A stretch of 64,000 bases of DNA, from NCBI GenBank assembly GCA_005799495.1, contig SYGP01000031.1, forward strand, positions 1 through 64,000, written 5' to 3'. The DNA comes from Planctomycetia bacterium. GTDB lineage: Bacteria; Planctomycetota; Phycisphaerae; Phycisphaerales; SM1A02. Of this stretch, positions 16,930 through 25,670 are shown one piece after another (within the stretch, counting starts at the first letter, position 1; each line of letters opens with the position of its first letter). Made by a program: the position numbers and the translations under genes. The notes beneath the pieces are model-generated. The model searched no databases, had not been told where the DNA came from, and worked only from the letters and a program-made list of their open reading frames with translations.

Positions 16930-19197
16930 TCAAGGAGGGCAGGCACCCCATGACGCGAGCAGAATGGTGAGGTCAGATCCACCGACTGAACCGTCGTTGT
17001 TGATGTCTCCGACGCCTGTGTTGCCCCAGTTGGCAAGCATGACCGTCAGGTCTGAAGCATCCACCGATCCGCTCAGGTCAAGATCTCCCGTGCAGGATGA
17101 CTCTTCGCAGTCCTGTCCGTTCGTTCCAGGGGTTTCATTGCCCGCCGCTTGATTGGCCGGAATATCGAAGAGACCGATGTTCCAACATCCCGTGTCTTGG
17201 CAGCGCCAGATGTGCCCGGGACGGAGGGTGCCGTCGGGCCCAATGCGGTTCGTACCGTAGGCGTACTCCGTTCCCTGTGGGGGATTGAGCGGAGAGAGGA
17301 TCAGCGCGATGGTGTCGAGAACTTCGATCCACGGCGTCACATCAAACTGCCCGTCATCGTTCGTGTCGAGATCGCTCGGATTGGTGCCCGTCCACCCACG
17401 CACCAGCATGATCGTGATGTTGTCACTGTTCTCGATCCAATCGTTGTTCACGTTCGCCCCGCCAGTACCTGCGCCATTGCCCACGTCAGGGTTGACACCT
17501 GGGTTCCCGACGAGGAGCGTTCCATCCGCGGGTATCGAGAACCCATCGAGCGCCCGAACGCGCTCCACGACGCCGCTCCCGCCGGTTCCGTCGCCAATGA
17601 TCACGATGGAGAGACCGGTGAGCGCAACGCCTGGAGTGCCCGACAACTCAATGAACTCCAGCGTGTCGGTGCCTGTCATATCGGCACGGATCTCATTCAG
17701 GCGGACGTCGCCCGACTCGCATGAACTGGTCGATGCCGCGCAGGTGATGGCGGCTTGGGCGACGCAGTCTGCATCCCAACCCGTTGTGCAGCAGAGGGGA
17801 TCTACCAAGCACACACCCGTGCAGCAATTGACATCCTCGCAGTATGGATTGGCGTGGGGGACGGTGCACAGCCCAGTTCCAGCTTCACCGCACTCAGGCA
17901 CTGCACCCGCCTTGCAGGATCGGTTTGGCGCACCAGGAGTATCTCCTCCGGCGAGACTGTCGAATGCACCGACCTTCCATTCGCCAGTTGGAACACAGCG
18001 GTAGGCATGCGCCGCGCTGTAGGTTCCCGTGGAAGTGACATCCGCAGGGATGAGATCGGTGGCGTAGCTGCAATCAGTCGCGTAGAAGCCCATGACAACC
18101 ACACTGCATACCACTTCGGTCCACGGTGCGGCATCGATGGTGCAGTCATCATTGGCGTCGAGATCTGTACCCACGGTTCCTGTCCAACCGCGCACGACCA
18201 AGTGTGTGCGGCGGGTGGAGTTGTCCTCAAAGTTCAGTCCGTCTGGTGGCGTAATGAAGTCAGCCTCAACGAATGTGGTGGTCGGTTCAGCAATGAGCAG
18301 ATACCCATCGCTTGGGACCACCGCGCCATCGAGCGGCAAGGCCATCTCGACGAACCCCTTGTAATCCACCGGCAACTTTGCGGTTGCTGCTCGGTCGCCG
18401 AGCACGATGTAGGTCATTCCAGCGAGCGAACTGCCTGGCGTGCCAGTGAATTCGACATACTCGTTGATGTCGGTGCCTGGCAACTTGGTGCGGATCTCAT
18501 TGAACGCAAGCGTCCCGCCTCCACCACCTCCGCCGCCGCAGGTTTGGTTCGCCTCGCCAGCCGTGTCGGCCGGGTCGGTTGGATCACTCACGCCTGCATT
18601 CCATGCGCTGGTGTCGGAGCAACGCCAAATGTGAGCGGGTGAACTGCCGCCGACTGGACCGACCAGAGCTGCGGAGTAGACAAAGTCGCTTGTGGTTCCA
18701 TCCGGAGTTGCCGTGGAGACGAGTGCAACGGAATCAGCCAAGCTCGTCCAAGGCGTCACATCGAGCGTGCCGTTGAAATCCGTGTCCAGAAACTGTCCAT
18801 CCACGCCGGTGAAGCCCGACACGAGCAGGAAGGTCACATTGTCTGGATTCTCCAGGTTGAGGACCGCGACCTGGTCTGGAGTTCCGAATTGATACGTGGA
18901 CTCTGCCACAAAGAAAACGCCAGAGGCTCCGATCGACCCCTGCAATGCCACGACTGCCTCCACGCGGCCGTTCTGTGCAGGGGGTGCGGCAAAGTCGTCG
19001 TCGCCAATGACCACAAGAAAGAGCCCTGCGAGCGATGTGCCCGCTGGCCCACGGAGTTCGACATACTCGCTCAGGTCAAGCCCTGGCTGATCCACACGGA
19101 TTTCGCTGAAGGTGACTTGCGCGAGGGCGTCCGATCCCAGCACGCAGGATGCAGCGACAGAACAAGAGGCGAACATCCGAATCATTCGGGGTGTCAT
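16930..19197 (-). CDS. Secreted protein with three lamin-tail-like repeats and dockerin-like C-terminus
   Basis: 755 residues. The signal peptide ends near SDALAQ. Three long repeats follow, each opening with the same frame: FSEIRVDQPGLDLSEYVEL, FNEIRTKLPGTDINEYVEF and LNEIRADMTGTDTLEFIEL, then S/LAG..(V/I)(I/L)GD, a pattern like lamin-tail domains. Each ends with an AHIWRC/AHAYRC/GHIWRC segment. A Cys-rich linker separates repeats two and three. The C-terminus has two EF-hand-like loops (DLDLSGSVDASDLTVMLANW; DINNDGSVGGSDLTILLASW) of the dockerin type. Probably an extracellular or envelope protein; no enzymatic domain seen. The start was chosen for the signal peptide and an upstream GGAG. 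Confidence 0.78.
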   Translation of the reverse strand: MTPRMIRMFASCSVAASCVLGSDALAQVTFSEIRVDQPGLDLSEYVELRGPAGTSLAGLFLVVIGDDDFAAPPAQNGRVEAVVALQGSIGASGVFFVAESTYQFGTPDQVAVLNLENPDNVTFLLVSGFTGVDGQFLDTDFNGTLDVTPWTSLADSVALVSTATPDGTTSDFVYSAALVGPVGGSSPAHIWRCSDTSAWNAGVSDPTDPADTAGEANQTCGGGGGGGGTLAFNEIRTKLPGTDINEYVEFTGTPGSSLAGMTYIVLGDRAATAKLPVDYKGFVEMALPLDGAVVPSDGYLLIAEPTTTFVEADFITPPDGLNFEDNSTRRTHLVVRGWTGTVGTDLDANDDCTIDAAPWTEVVCSVVVMGFYATDCSYATDLIPADVTSTGTYSAAHAYRCVPTGEWKVGAFDSLAGGDTPGAPNRSCKAGAVPECGEAGTGLCTVPHANPYCEDVNCCTGVCLVDPLCCTTGWDADCVAQAAITCAASTSSCESGDVRLNEIRADMTGTDTLEFIELSGTPGVALTGLSIVIIGDGTGGSGVVERVRALDGFSIPADGTLLVGNPGVNPDVGNGAGTGGANVNNDWIENSDNITIMLVRGWTGTNPSDLDTNDDGQFDVTPWIEVLDTIALILSPLNPPQGTEYAYGTNRIGPDGTLRPGHIWRCQDTGCWNIGLFDIPANQAAGNETPGTNGQDCEESSCTGDLDLSGSVDASDLTVMLANWGNTGVGDINNDGSVGGSDLTILLASWGACPP

Positions 19198-19407
19198 GGG
19201 TGGTCTTTCTCCGAACCGTGAGAGGTAGAGGGGCGAAAACAACAACACAGCCAACGGCATTGTCACCGCCGACTGCCACCCCAATCTAACCCAACAATGG
19301 GGCTCACGCCATTTGGATTTGGCAAATTCAGCCGATGACCCGCTCAGATGAGTCGGGCTTCGGATGCATGCCATCTAAAGGCAATCACCAAAGTAGCCCG
19401 TGCAATC

Positions 19408-20307
19408 TCACTTCGTGGGCTCGTCGTCGACAACCTTCGGCGCAGCCACGGGAACGGATGTTGCAGGTGCGGCAGGCGTTGAATCCACGGCCATGGTTGT
19501 TGGGACGAAGTAGGGCATCAAATACACGTCCACGCGCCTGTTCTGGGCGGCCCCATTTGGTCCGTTCGCCACGATCGGTCGGTACTCACCGTAGCCGGCA
19601 ATGAGGAACCGCGTGGCCGCTACGCCATCTTTGCTGAGCGCATCACGCACGGCGATGGCGCGATGTGCCGAGAGGTGCATGTTGGTTGGGTGCTGCGCTG
19701 CCGACTTTCGGATGGGAACATTGTCGGTGTGACCGACGACCACGACCTCGAACGGAGCCGCCTCGCTTGAGTTGAGAATGGGAGCAAGCGCTTTGAGAGC
19801 AGCAATCGCGCTGGGCTTCAGTCCAATCGACCCGGGGTCGAAAGTGAAGTCCGCAGCAAACCGAATCATGCCACGCCGCTCATCGAACTGCAGGAGATCC
19901 GGATACATCGCGGCCAACGCCAAGAGGGCCTTGTTGAGCTCATCGGGCAGCGGCCCGCCACTCATGTTGCCGACCTTCTTCAGAAGATCCTCGTAATCGG
20001 CAAGCAATTTGTCGACATCCACATTCTGCCCCTTGCGAAGCGCATCGAGCGATGCAAGGTCGCCAGCCGCTTGCGCGAGCTGCGAGCGAAGTCGCGACTC
20101 GTTGGCGCGGCATGTGTCAAGATCGCCCTGCGTGCGAAGCAGCTGCTGCTGCTGCGAGCGGTACGCCAGTTCGAGATCGTTGTACTTGTCCTGCGGCACG
20201 CACGCAGTCAAAGCGCCGAGTGCCACAGCACACGCCACGAGGGGCGCGGAAAGTGCGAACCGTGATGAAGTGCGGGAATGCCGATACGACGCGTCCATTG
20301 CGTTCAT
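19408..20307 (-). CDS. OmpA-family peptidoglycan-binding lipoprotein
   Basis: 299 residues with a GGAGGT site upstream of the ATG. The signal ends in the lipobox LTAC (Cys36). A coiled-coil segment (about 45-90: LELAYRSQQQQLLRTQGDLD and on) leads to a C-terminal OmpA/MotB domain with VVVGHTDNVPIRK, LSAHRAIAVRDAL and GYGEYRPIVANGPNGAAQNR, ending NRRVDVYLMP, which contacts diaminopimelate in the family. It likely tethers the outer membrane to the wall. A Pro/Ala-rich tail follows. Confidence 0.9.
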   Translation of the reverse strand: MNAMDASYRHSRTSSRFALSAPLVACAVALGALTACVPQDKYNDLELAYRSQQQQLLRTQGDLDTCRANESRLRSQLAQAAGDLASLDALRKGQNVDVDKLLADYEDLLKKVGNMSGGPLPDELNKALLALAAMYPDLLQFDERRGMIRFAADFTFDPGSIGLKPSAIAALKALAPILNSSEAAPFEVVVVGHTDNVPIRKSAAQHPTNMHLSAHRAIAVRDALSKDGVAATRFLIAGYGEYRPIVANGPNGAAQNRRVDVYLMPYFVPTTMAVDSTPAAPATSVPVAAPKVVDDEPTK

Positions 20308-20332
20308 GAGAAAGACCTCCGTGTTGGTACGC

Positions 20333-20338
20333 AGTATA
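20333..20338 (-). promoter_or_regulatory. Possible -10 element of the OmpA-family gene
   Basis: TATACT on the minus strand about 26 bases before the start codon. No convincing -35 hexamer at 16-18 bases, so this is tentative. Confidence 0.35.
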
Positions 20339-20422
20339 GACGAATATCGGGCGTCCGTGGCGCTCCGTTGCCCGCGATCGGCATTGTGAACGAAATTTGC
20401 AAGGTTTTCGGCGGAACCCCGA

Positions 20423-20428
20423 TAGAAT
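20423..20428 (+). promoter_or_regulatory. Possible -10 element immediately before the TIGR04138 gene
   Basis: TAGAAT ends five bases before the ATG at 20434 and no Shine-Dalgarno is visible, suggesting a leaderless or nearly leaderless mRNA. The nearest -35-like TTGCAA (20397-20402) is 20 bases away, too far for a standard promoter. Confidence 0.35.
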
Positions 20429-20433
20429 ACGGT

Positions 20434-20874
20434 ATGGCGTCGTCCCCAAGCGTGGAGCCAGATGTGGCGGCAATCAAGGCAGCGGCGGGTCCGTACCCGA
20501 TCGATGCCCTGCGCTTCGTCCAGGCGGGATTTGGCCATGCCTCCAAGTTGGATGCCGAGCAAGTCGGACGCATGGAGGCGGGCTCGCTGCCGGAACTCGA
20601 CCGACCAGAGAGACACATGAGCGGCCAGCACCTGTGCTTCCGACTTGCCGAGTTTGCCATCGAGCAGTACGGCCTGATGGCGCCCTTGGTCTTGCGACGC
20701 TGGAACATTGAGCGGACGGATGACTTCGGACGCATCGTCTATGCGTTGATCGAGCTCGGGTACCTGCGCAAGTCCCCTGAGGACTCGATGGATGACTTCC
20801 GCGGCGTCTATGACTTTTCCGAAGTGTTCGGGGATGATCGCCTTCGGCAGTTTGTCGGTGGGATGACCAACTGA
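20434..20874 (+). CDS. TIGR04138 (Minf_1886) family protein of unknown function
   Basis: 146-residue soluble protein. It matches the small family seen mainly in Planctomycetes and Verrucomicrobia: YPIDALRFVQAGF near the N-terminus, HMSGQHLCFRLAEFAIEQYG in the middle, then the MAPLVLRRWNIERTDDFGRIVY and DSMDDFRGVYDFSEVF blocks. No catalytic motif or membrane segment is visible. Its last base is the first base of the next start codon (TGATG), so it is coupled to the permease gene. Function unknown. Confidence 0.85.
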   Translation: MASSPSVEPDVAAIKAAAGPYPIDALRFVQAGFGHASKLDAEQVGRMEAGSLPELDRPERHMSGQHLCFRLAEFAIEQYGLMAPLVLRRWNIERTDDFGRIVYALIELGYLRKSPEDSMDDFRGVYDFSEVFGDDRLRQFVGGMTN

Positions 20875-22256
20875 TGACGCCATCCGACGGGAGCGATCCG
20901 CGCCCGACATCCGAGCAGCAGGGGCCGACCACAGGCCTGTCGCGCCTGCACATCTGGCAGATCCAGGCTTTTCGTGATGTCCTTGTGATCGCGGTGGTGG
21001 TCGGCGCGGTCTGGGCGGGTTATGCGCTGCGGTTCGTGACAGTGCCACTGCTGTTGGCGTTCTTGCTCGCCTATCTCGTCGAACCTCTCGTGCGTTGGAT
21101 GTGTCGTGCCCTGCGCATGTCTCGAAGCATCGCTGTCACATCACTTCTTGCAGTCTGCGGCATTGCGGTTGTGGCCTCGGTTCTCCTCATCGTGCCAACC
21201 GTCTTCAGGCAGGCGGAGGATGTCGTCAACAAGTTGAAGGGCGGGCAGTTCGACGCGTGGATCGACAAGGCTGAAGCGGTCTTGCCCGCGGAGTACCGCG
21301 CTGAAGTCAGTCGTGTGCGTGCGTGGATTTCACTTGAAAAGGTGCCGTCTCCAAACGCTCCGCAGGCCGAATCCCCAACGCAGTCATCCCAAACGCAGTC
21401 CCCAGGTGAATCTCAAACCAATTCCCAAGCGCGGTCATCGGGCGCCGAGAGTCCAGGCGCTGAGGTGACTTCCGCGCCGCCTCAGACCGTTCCCGTACGT
21501 GTGCCGGTGGAAGCGCCGAATGGAAGTCTCACAGAAACCCTTTCGAAAGCGCTGCTGAGTGAAACCGCCTACAACACGGTCGACAAAGTCGTGGGGCTTT
21601 CCGGCCTTCTGTTTGCGGCCGTGCTCATCCCGTTCTACTTCTGGTTCTTCAGCGTGTCGTTTCCCTCCGCGGTGGAGTTCCTCGGAACGCTGGTGCCCAA
21701 CGCACAGCGTTCCCGCGTCTTTGGGTTGGCATCGGAAATGGACGCGGCGGTGGCGGGCTTCGTTCGCGGTCGAATCCTGATCGCGCTTGGCATGGGCGTC
21801 ATGTTCGCCGTGGGATGGTGGATCATGGGCGTTCCGTACGCGCTCACCTTGGGCATGTTGGCTGGCGTGCTGTCGATCGCGCCCTACCTTGGGATTGTGG
21901 TCCTTGTTCCAGCCATCGGTCTGCTCGCCGCACAGCAACTTCAGATCGCCGATGAATCGCAGCGGTTGGCGTGGTATTGGATTTTCGGTGGTCCGCCGCT
22001 GGTGTTCGTGATCGTGCAGTCGATCGAGGGTTACATCCTCACACCCATTTTTTCTGGGAAGGCCACCAATCTCGGTCCGGTCTCCATCTTTGTCGCCGTA
22101 CTCGCAGGTGCCAGCGTGGCGGGTCTGTACGGCATGTTGCTCGCGATACCGACGGCCGCATGCGCCAAGATCCTCATTCGCGAGACGGTGATGCCGTCGC
22201 TGAGGCGTTGGACGGATGGGAAGTCATCGGACTTCCTGCCGCTCGACCGCGGATGA
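20874..22256 (+). CDS. AI-2E/PerM-family membrane permease
   Basis: 460 residues with about eight helices. The N-terminal helices read YALRFVTVPLLLAFLLAYLV and the C-terminal half carries the family's conserved FAAVLIPFYFWFF, GVLSIAPYLGI and IEGYILTPIFSGKATNLGPV segments (usually P-x-x-x-G). Members transport or sense varied small solutes; substrate unknown. An uncommon feature is a ~45-residue Gln/Ser/Pro-rich insertion (about 160-205) between the first helices and the core, encoded by imperfect short DNA repeats. Coupled to the upstream TIGR04138 gene. Confidence 0.88.
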   Translation: MTPSDGSDPRPTSEQQGPTTGLSRLHIWQIQAFRDVLVIAVVVGAVWAGYALRFVTVPLLLAFLLAYLVEPLVRWMCRALRMSRSIAVTSLLAVCGIAVVASVLLIVPTVFRQAEDVVNKLKGGQFDAWIDKAEAVLPAEYRAEVSRVRAWISLEKVPSPNAPQAESPTQSSQTQSPGESQTNSQARSSGAESPGAEVTSAPPQTVPVRVPVEAPNGSLTETLSKALLSETAYNTVDKVVGLSGLLFAAVLIPFYFWFFSVSFPSAVEFLGTLVPNAQRSRVFGLASEMDAAVAGFVRGRILIALGMGVMFAVGWWIMGVPYALTLGMLAGVLSIAPYLGIVVLVPAIGLLAAQQLQIADESQRLAWYWIFGGPPLVFVIVQSIEGYILTPIFSGKATNLGPVSIFVAVLAGASVAGLYGMLLAIPTAACAKILIRETVMPSLRRWTDGKSSDFLPLDRG

Positions 22257-22311
22257 GTCACCGCTCAGTTTTCACCGATCAGGTCGGACCAGGCAGGTGG
22301 CAATGGCAGCC

Positions 22312-23778
22312 CTATCGCTTGGGGCGTTGCTTGAATCGTGGCTTGGGGGATCCGCCGAGCGCACGCGGCATGCTCCCGCTTGGCATCCCCATGCCGCTCG
22401 CCCCGGCCATTTCGCGCATCGCACCGAGTCGACCAAGCAATCCGCCGCCGCTCATTTGCTTCATGACCTTCTGCATCATCTCAAACTGACGGGTCAGTTT
22501 CGAGACATCTTGCGCTTGGGTGCCACTGCCAGCAGCGATGCGCCGCGCGCGACTGCGGTCGATGGTTCCTGGTTGGGAGCGTTCGGCGCGAGTCATGGAG
22601 AGGATCATTCCCTCCATGCGATTGAACTGTCCTTCGTCGATGTCCACATCCTTCAGCATCGAGCCGACGCCAGGCAGCAGTCCCATGACCTGCTTCAGGG
22701 GCCCCATGCGGCGGATCGATCGCATCATCGAAAGGAAGTCATCCATCGACAACTGTCCCTTCGCCATCTTCTCGGCCGCTGCGGCCGCCTCGCGCTCGTC
22801 GACCTGCTCCTGCGCGCGCTCGACCAGCGCAACGACATCGCCCATGCCGAGGATCCGCCCTGCCATACGCTGCGGATCGAATGTGTCGAGCCCATCCCAG
22901 CGTTCACTGACACCTACAAACTTGATCGGCGCGCCCGTGACGCGACGGACGGTGAGTGCAGCGCCGCCGCGCGTGTCCGAATCGAGCTTCGTCAGGATCA
23001 CGCCATCCACCTGCAACCGTTGATGGAACGCCTTCGCGCTGTTGACTGCATCCTGCCCGGTCATGGCATCCACCACAAGCAGGCGTTCATGCGCTTCCAC
23101 GGCGCGGTCCACCGATTCCAGTTCGCGCATCAGACGATCGTCCACATGCAGACGACCGGCGGTATCGATCAGCACGACATCGAAGCGTTCCCTGCGTCCG
23201 CGCTGCATGGCACGCTGCGCAACGGCCACGGGATTGCCGGGCACCTTGCCCAGTTCATCGCCGCACGCATCGAGTTCGCCGTGAAAGGCGATGCGGGTGC
23301 CGGGTACGGCGGCGGCGGCGCCTTCCACGACGATGCGAAGTTGGTCCACTGCAGCAGGGCGCTGGAGATCGCACGCGGCGACGAGAACGCTGCGCCCTCG
23401 CTTCCCGATCCAGGCGGCAAGTTTCCCGCACGTGGTCGTCTTGCCCGCGCCCTGCAGGCCGCACAGGAGAATCACCGTCGGACCGGGTTCCACGAAGGAG
23501 AGTTCCGCGGCCTTCTCGCCCATGAGCGCCACGAGCCTGCGGTGCACGATGCCGACCATCTGCTCGTCGGGCTTCAAGCTTGAAAGCACCTGAGTGCCGA
23601 GCGCATCCGTCAGGACCTCCCCACAGAAGGCGCGCGCGACATCCTGATGGACATCTGCCTCGAGCAGTGCGGTCTCGACGGACTGCATTGCGTCCCGCAC
23701 ATTGGACTCGGAAATCTTCCCCCGACCCGAGAGTGTCCGAAGTGCGCCCGACAGACGATCCGTCAATGACTCGAACAT
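22312..23778 (-). CDS. ffh: Signal recognition particle protein Ffh
   Basis: 488 residues, full length. SRP GTPase that delivers nascent membrane proteins to the translocon. The NG domain shows G1 GLQGAGKTTTCGKLA, G3 DTAGRLHVD, the TKLDSDTRGG G4 region and the GVSERWDGLDTFDPQR closing segment. The M domain is Met-rich (MMRSIRRMGPLKQVMGLLPG; MGMPSGSM) and retains the ...AGSGTQAQDVSKL RNA-binding loop. Converges with the permease gene across 55 bases; no terminator is obvious there. Confidence 0.98.
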   Translation of the reverse strand: MFESLTDRLSGALRTLSGRGKISESNVRDAMQSVETALLEADVHQDVARAFCGEVLTDALGTQVLSSLKPDEQMVGIVHRRLVALMGEKAAELSFVEPGPTVILLCGLQGAGKTTTCGKLAAWIGKRGRSVLVAACDLQRPAAVDQLRIVVEGAAAAVPGTRIAFHGELDACGDELGKVPGNPVAVAQRAMQRGRRERFDVVLIDTAGRLHVDDRLMRELESVDRAVEAHERLLVVDAMTGQDAVNSAKAFHQRLQVDGVILTKLDSDTRGGAALTVRRVTGAPIKFVGVSERWDGLDTFDPQRMAGRILGMGDVVALVERAQEQVDEREAAAAAEKMAKGQLSMDDFLSMMRSIRRMGPLKQVMGLLPGVGSMLKDVDIDEGQFNRMEGMILSMTRAERSQPGTIDRSRARRIAAGSGTQAQDVSKLTRQFEMMQKVMKQMSGGGLLGRLGAMREMAGASGMGMPSGSMPRALGGSPKPRFKQRPKR

Positions 23779-23790
23779 TGCACAGGAATC

Positions 23791-25566
23791 CTAGCGCGTC
23801 GCGCCCGCGCCTCGCGTGCTCTTCTTGTCTTTCAGCCAGGCGAGCAGCGCGCTCTGCTCCCAAGTGTTCACGCAGGACTGCCGCGTCAAACCGCCGCGGC
23901 GGGCGGTCGCCACGCCATACCGAAGGTTGTCGGCATCCTCCGCGCCATGGATGTCGCAGTCGATGGCCACCAACGCGCCTGCCGCAACCGCCAGCTTGAC
24001 ATGGATGTCCCGCAGATCCAAACGGCTCCAATGGCAGTTCACTTCCAGGGCCGTGCCCGACTCCGCAGCCGCGGCGGTCACTTCATGCATGTCGGGCGCG
24101 AGCCCCTCGCGCCCGAGCAGGATTCGGCCCGTCGGATGACCGATGATGTGAACGAGCGGATGGGCGATCGCACGCAGCAGTCGCTTGGTGGCTGTCGCGG
24201 GCTCCTGCCGAAGTGCGGCATGGGGACTCGCCACCACCACATCGAGGAGTGCCAGCGTGTCATCGTCATAATCCAACCGACCGTCCGCAAGTATGTCCAC
24301 CTCACTGCCTGCCAGGAGGCGTAGCGTGGGAAAGTCAGCCTGTGCGGCGCGGATGGCATCGATGTGTCGGTGCAGTCGCTCGACACTCAGTCCGTTCGCC
24401 TGGGCACTTGCCTTGCTGTGATCGGTGATCGCCAGCGTATGGAATCCGCGCGAGACCGCGAGTGATGCAAGTTCATGGATCGTGAGCGACCCATCACTGG
24501 CTGTCGTGTGTGCATGGAGCTCCGCACGCACATGGGCCGTGTCGACAAGGTCGGGAACTGGATGTTCACAGTCGCCGCCGTGAATCTCTCGAAGTTCAGG
24601 CGGTAACACGTGCAGTCCAAGCGCGGCGTAGATCGACTCCTCCGTGCGCGCGGCGACCAACGCGCCGACCGGTCCGTCCGTCCCCTCGGGTGCCTGGTGC
24701 AGGCCGTACTCGTTCAAGCGCATCTTCGCTGCGATCGCGCGCTCACGAAGAAACACATTGTGATCCTTGCTGCCCGTGAAATAGAGCAGCGCGGCACCAA
24801 AGACCTCATCATCGACGATTCGCAGGTCCACCTGCATACCGCCGACCAACAGTGCGGCGCAGCGCGTATCGCCATGAGCAAGAACGCGGTCGATGAAGGG
24901 CAGCGAGAGGAACGCCTGCCGCACGGCATCGTGATCATCGCAACTGACGAGGAGGTCGAGATCGCCGACCGTCTCGCGTCCTCGGCGGGCACTACCCGCG
25001 AATGCAGCTCGGTGAACGCCTCTCGTGCTTCGAAGCACCGCCAGCATCGACTCTGCAATCGGAACAGCCTGTCCAAGGCGGAATCGTGTGGGCTGCGCTC
25101 CAGCTGCTTCGCGTGCGGCGATTGCCGTGCGCAGATTCTCGACCGTCTTCTCGCCCATGCGATCGATGGAGGCGAGTGCGCCCGAGTCGATGGCGCTCTT
25201 GAGCGACGCAAGGTCGGTGACACCTGCCTTGCTCCAGAACAGGTGAACGGTCTTCGGGCCGACGCCCTGCAGCGTAAGAAGTTCCAGCAAACCAGACGGC
25301 ACCTCGCCTCGGAGCCGCTCGAGTTCTGCGATCCTGTGGGTGGTGACCTGTTCAACGATCTTTGCCGCGATGCTCTCGCCAAAGCCCTCGATCTTCCGAA
25401 GTGCGCTCGGATCGGCTGCCGCAAGGGTGGCCAGATCCTGTGCTTCCGATTCTGCGACGCGCGCAGCTTTCCGATAGGCGTTCACCTTGAAGGAATTGGC
25501 CCCCGTGATGTCCAGCAGATCGGCAATTGCCGTCAGTGAGGCTGCAATCTCTGCATTGGTTGGCAC
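23791..25566 (-). CDS. polX: X-family DNA polymerase with PHP exonuclease domain
   Basis: 591 residues. Bacterial PolX for gap filling in base-excision repair. In order: N-terminal 8-kDa/HhH part (KIEGFGESIAAKIVE; LQGVGPKTVHLFW), nucleotidyltransferase centre GSARRGRETVGDLDLLVS with two catalytic Asp, and third Asp in MQVDLRIVD; then from ~340 a PHP domain with ELHAHTTASDG, ITDHSK and SEVDIL metal-binding motifs. Start is GTG at 25566, preceded at good spacing by GGAGGT; the alternative ATG at 25623 lies inside the tRNA-Arg gene and is rejected. Confidence 0.93.
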   Translation of the reverse strand: MPTNAEIAASLTAIADLLDITGANSFKVNAYRKAARVAESEAQDLATLAAADPSALRKIEGFGESIAAKIVEQVTTHRIAELERLRGEVPSGLLELLTLQGVGPKTVHLFWSKAGVTDLASLKSAIDSGALASIDRMGEKTVENLRTAIAAREAAGAQPTRFRLGQAVPIAESMLAVLRSTRGVHRAAFAGSARRGRETVGDLDLLVSCDDHDAVRQAFLSLPFIDRVLAHGDTRCAALLVGGMQVDLRIVDDEVFGAALLYFTGSKDHNVFLRERAIAAKMRLNEYGLHQAPEGTDGPVGALVAARTEESIYAALGLHVLPPELREIHGGDCEHPVPDLVDTAHVRAELHAHTTASDGSLTIHELASLAVSRGFHTLAITDHSKASAQANGLSVERLHRHIDAIRAAQADFPTLRLLAGSEVDILADGRLDYDDDTLALLDVVVASPHAALRQEPATATKRLLRAIAHPLVHIIGHPTGRILLGREGLAPDMHEVTAAAAESGTALEVNCHWSRLDLRDIHVKLAVAAGALVAIDCDIHGAEDADNLRYGVATARRGGLTRQSCVNTWEQSALLAWLKDKKSTRGAGATR

Positions 25567-25596
25567 CGTGCCACCTCCGATGAGCAAGGGCGAAAA

Positions 25597-25670
25597 CGCG
25601 ACCAGCAGGACTCGAACCTGCAACCCCGAGCTTCGTAGGCTCGTGCTCTATCCAATTGAGCTATGGTCGC
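25597..25670 (-). tRNA. tRNA-Arg (ACG)
   Basis: 74 nt cloverleaf without encoded CCA. Acceptor GCGACCA pairs with TGGTCGC, D stem GCTC/GAGC, anticodon stem CGAGC/GCTCG with loop CTACGAA (anticodon ACG), T arm GCAGG-TTCGAGT-CCTGC, discriminator G. The first 10 bases overlap the 3' end of nuoN, whose TAG stop lies in the acceptor/D junction, and polX starts 31 bases beyond its 3' end. Confidence 0.97.

Noticed and set aside
22257-22311. Terminator between the convergent permease and ffh genes
   Set aside because: No stable hairpin with a T-run on either strand.
25567-25623. ATG start for polX at 25623
   Set aside because: It lies inside the tRNA-Arg gene; the GTG at 25566 has a strong ribosome site.
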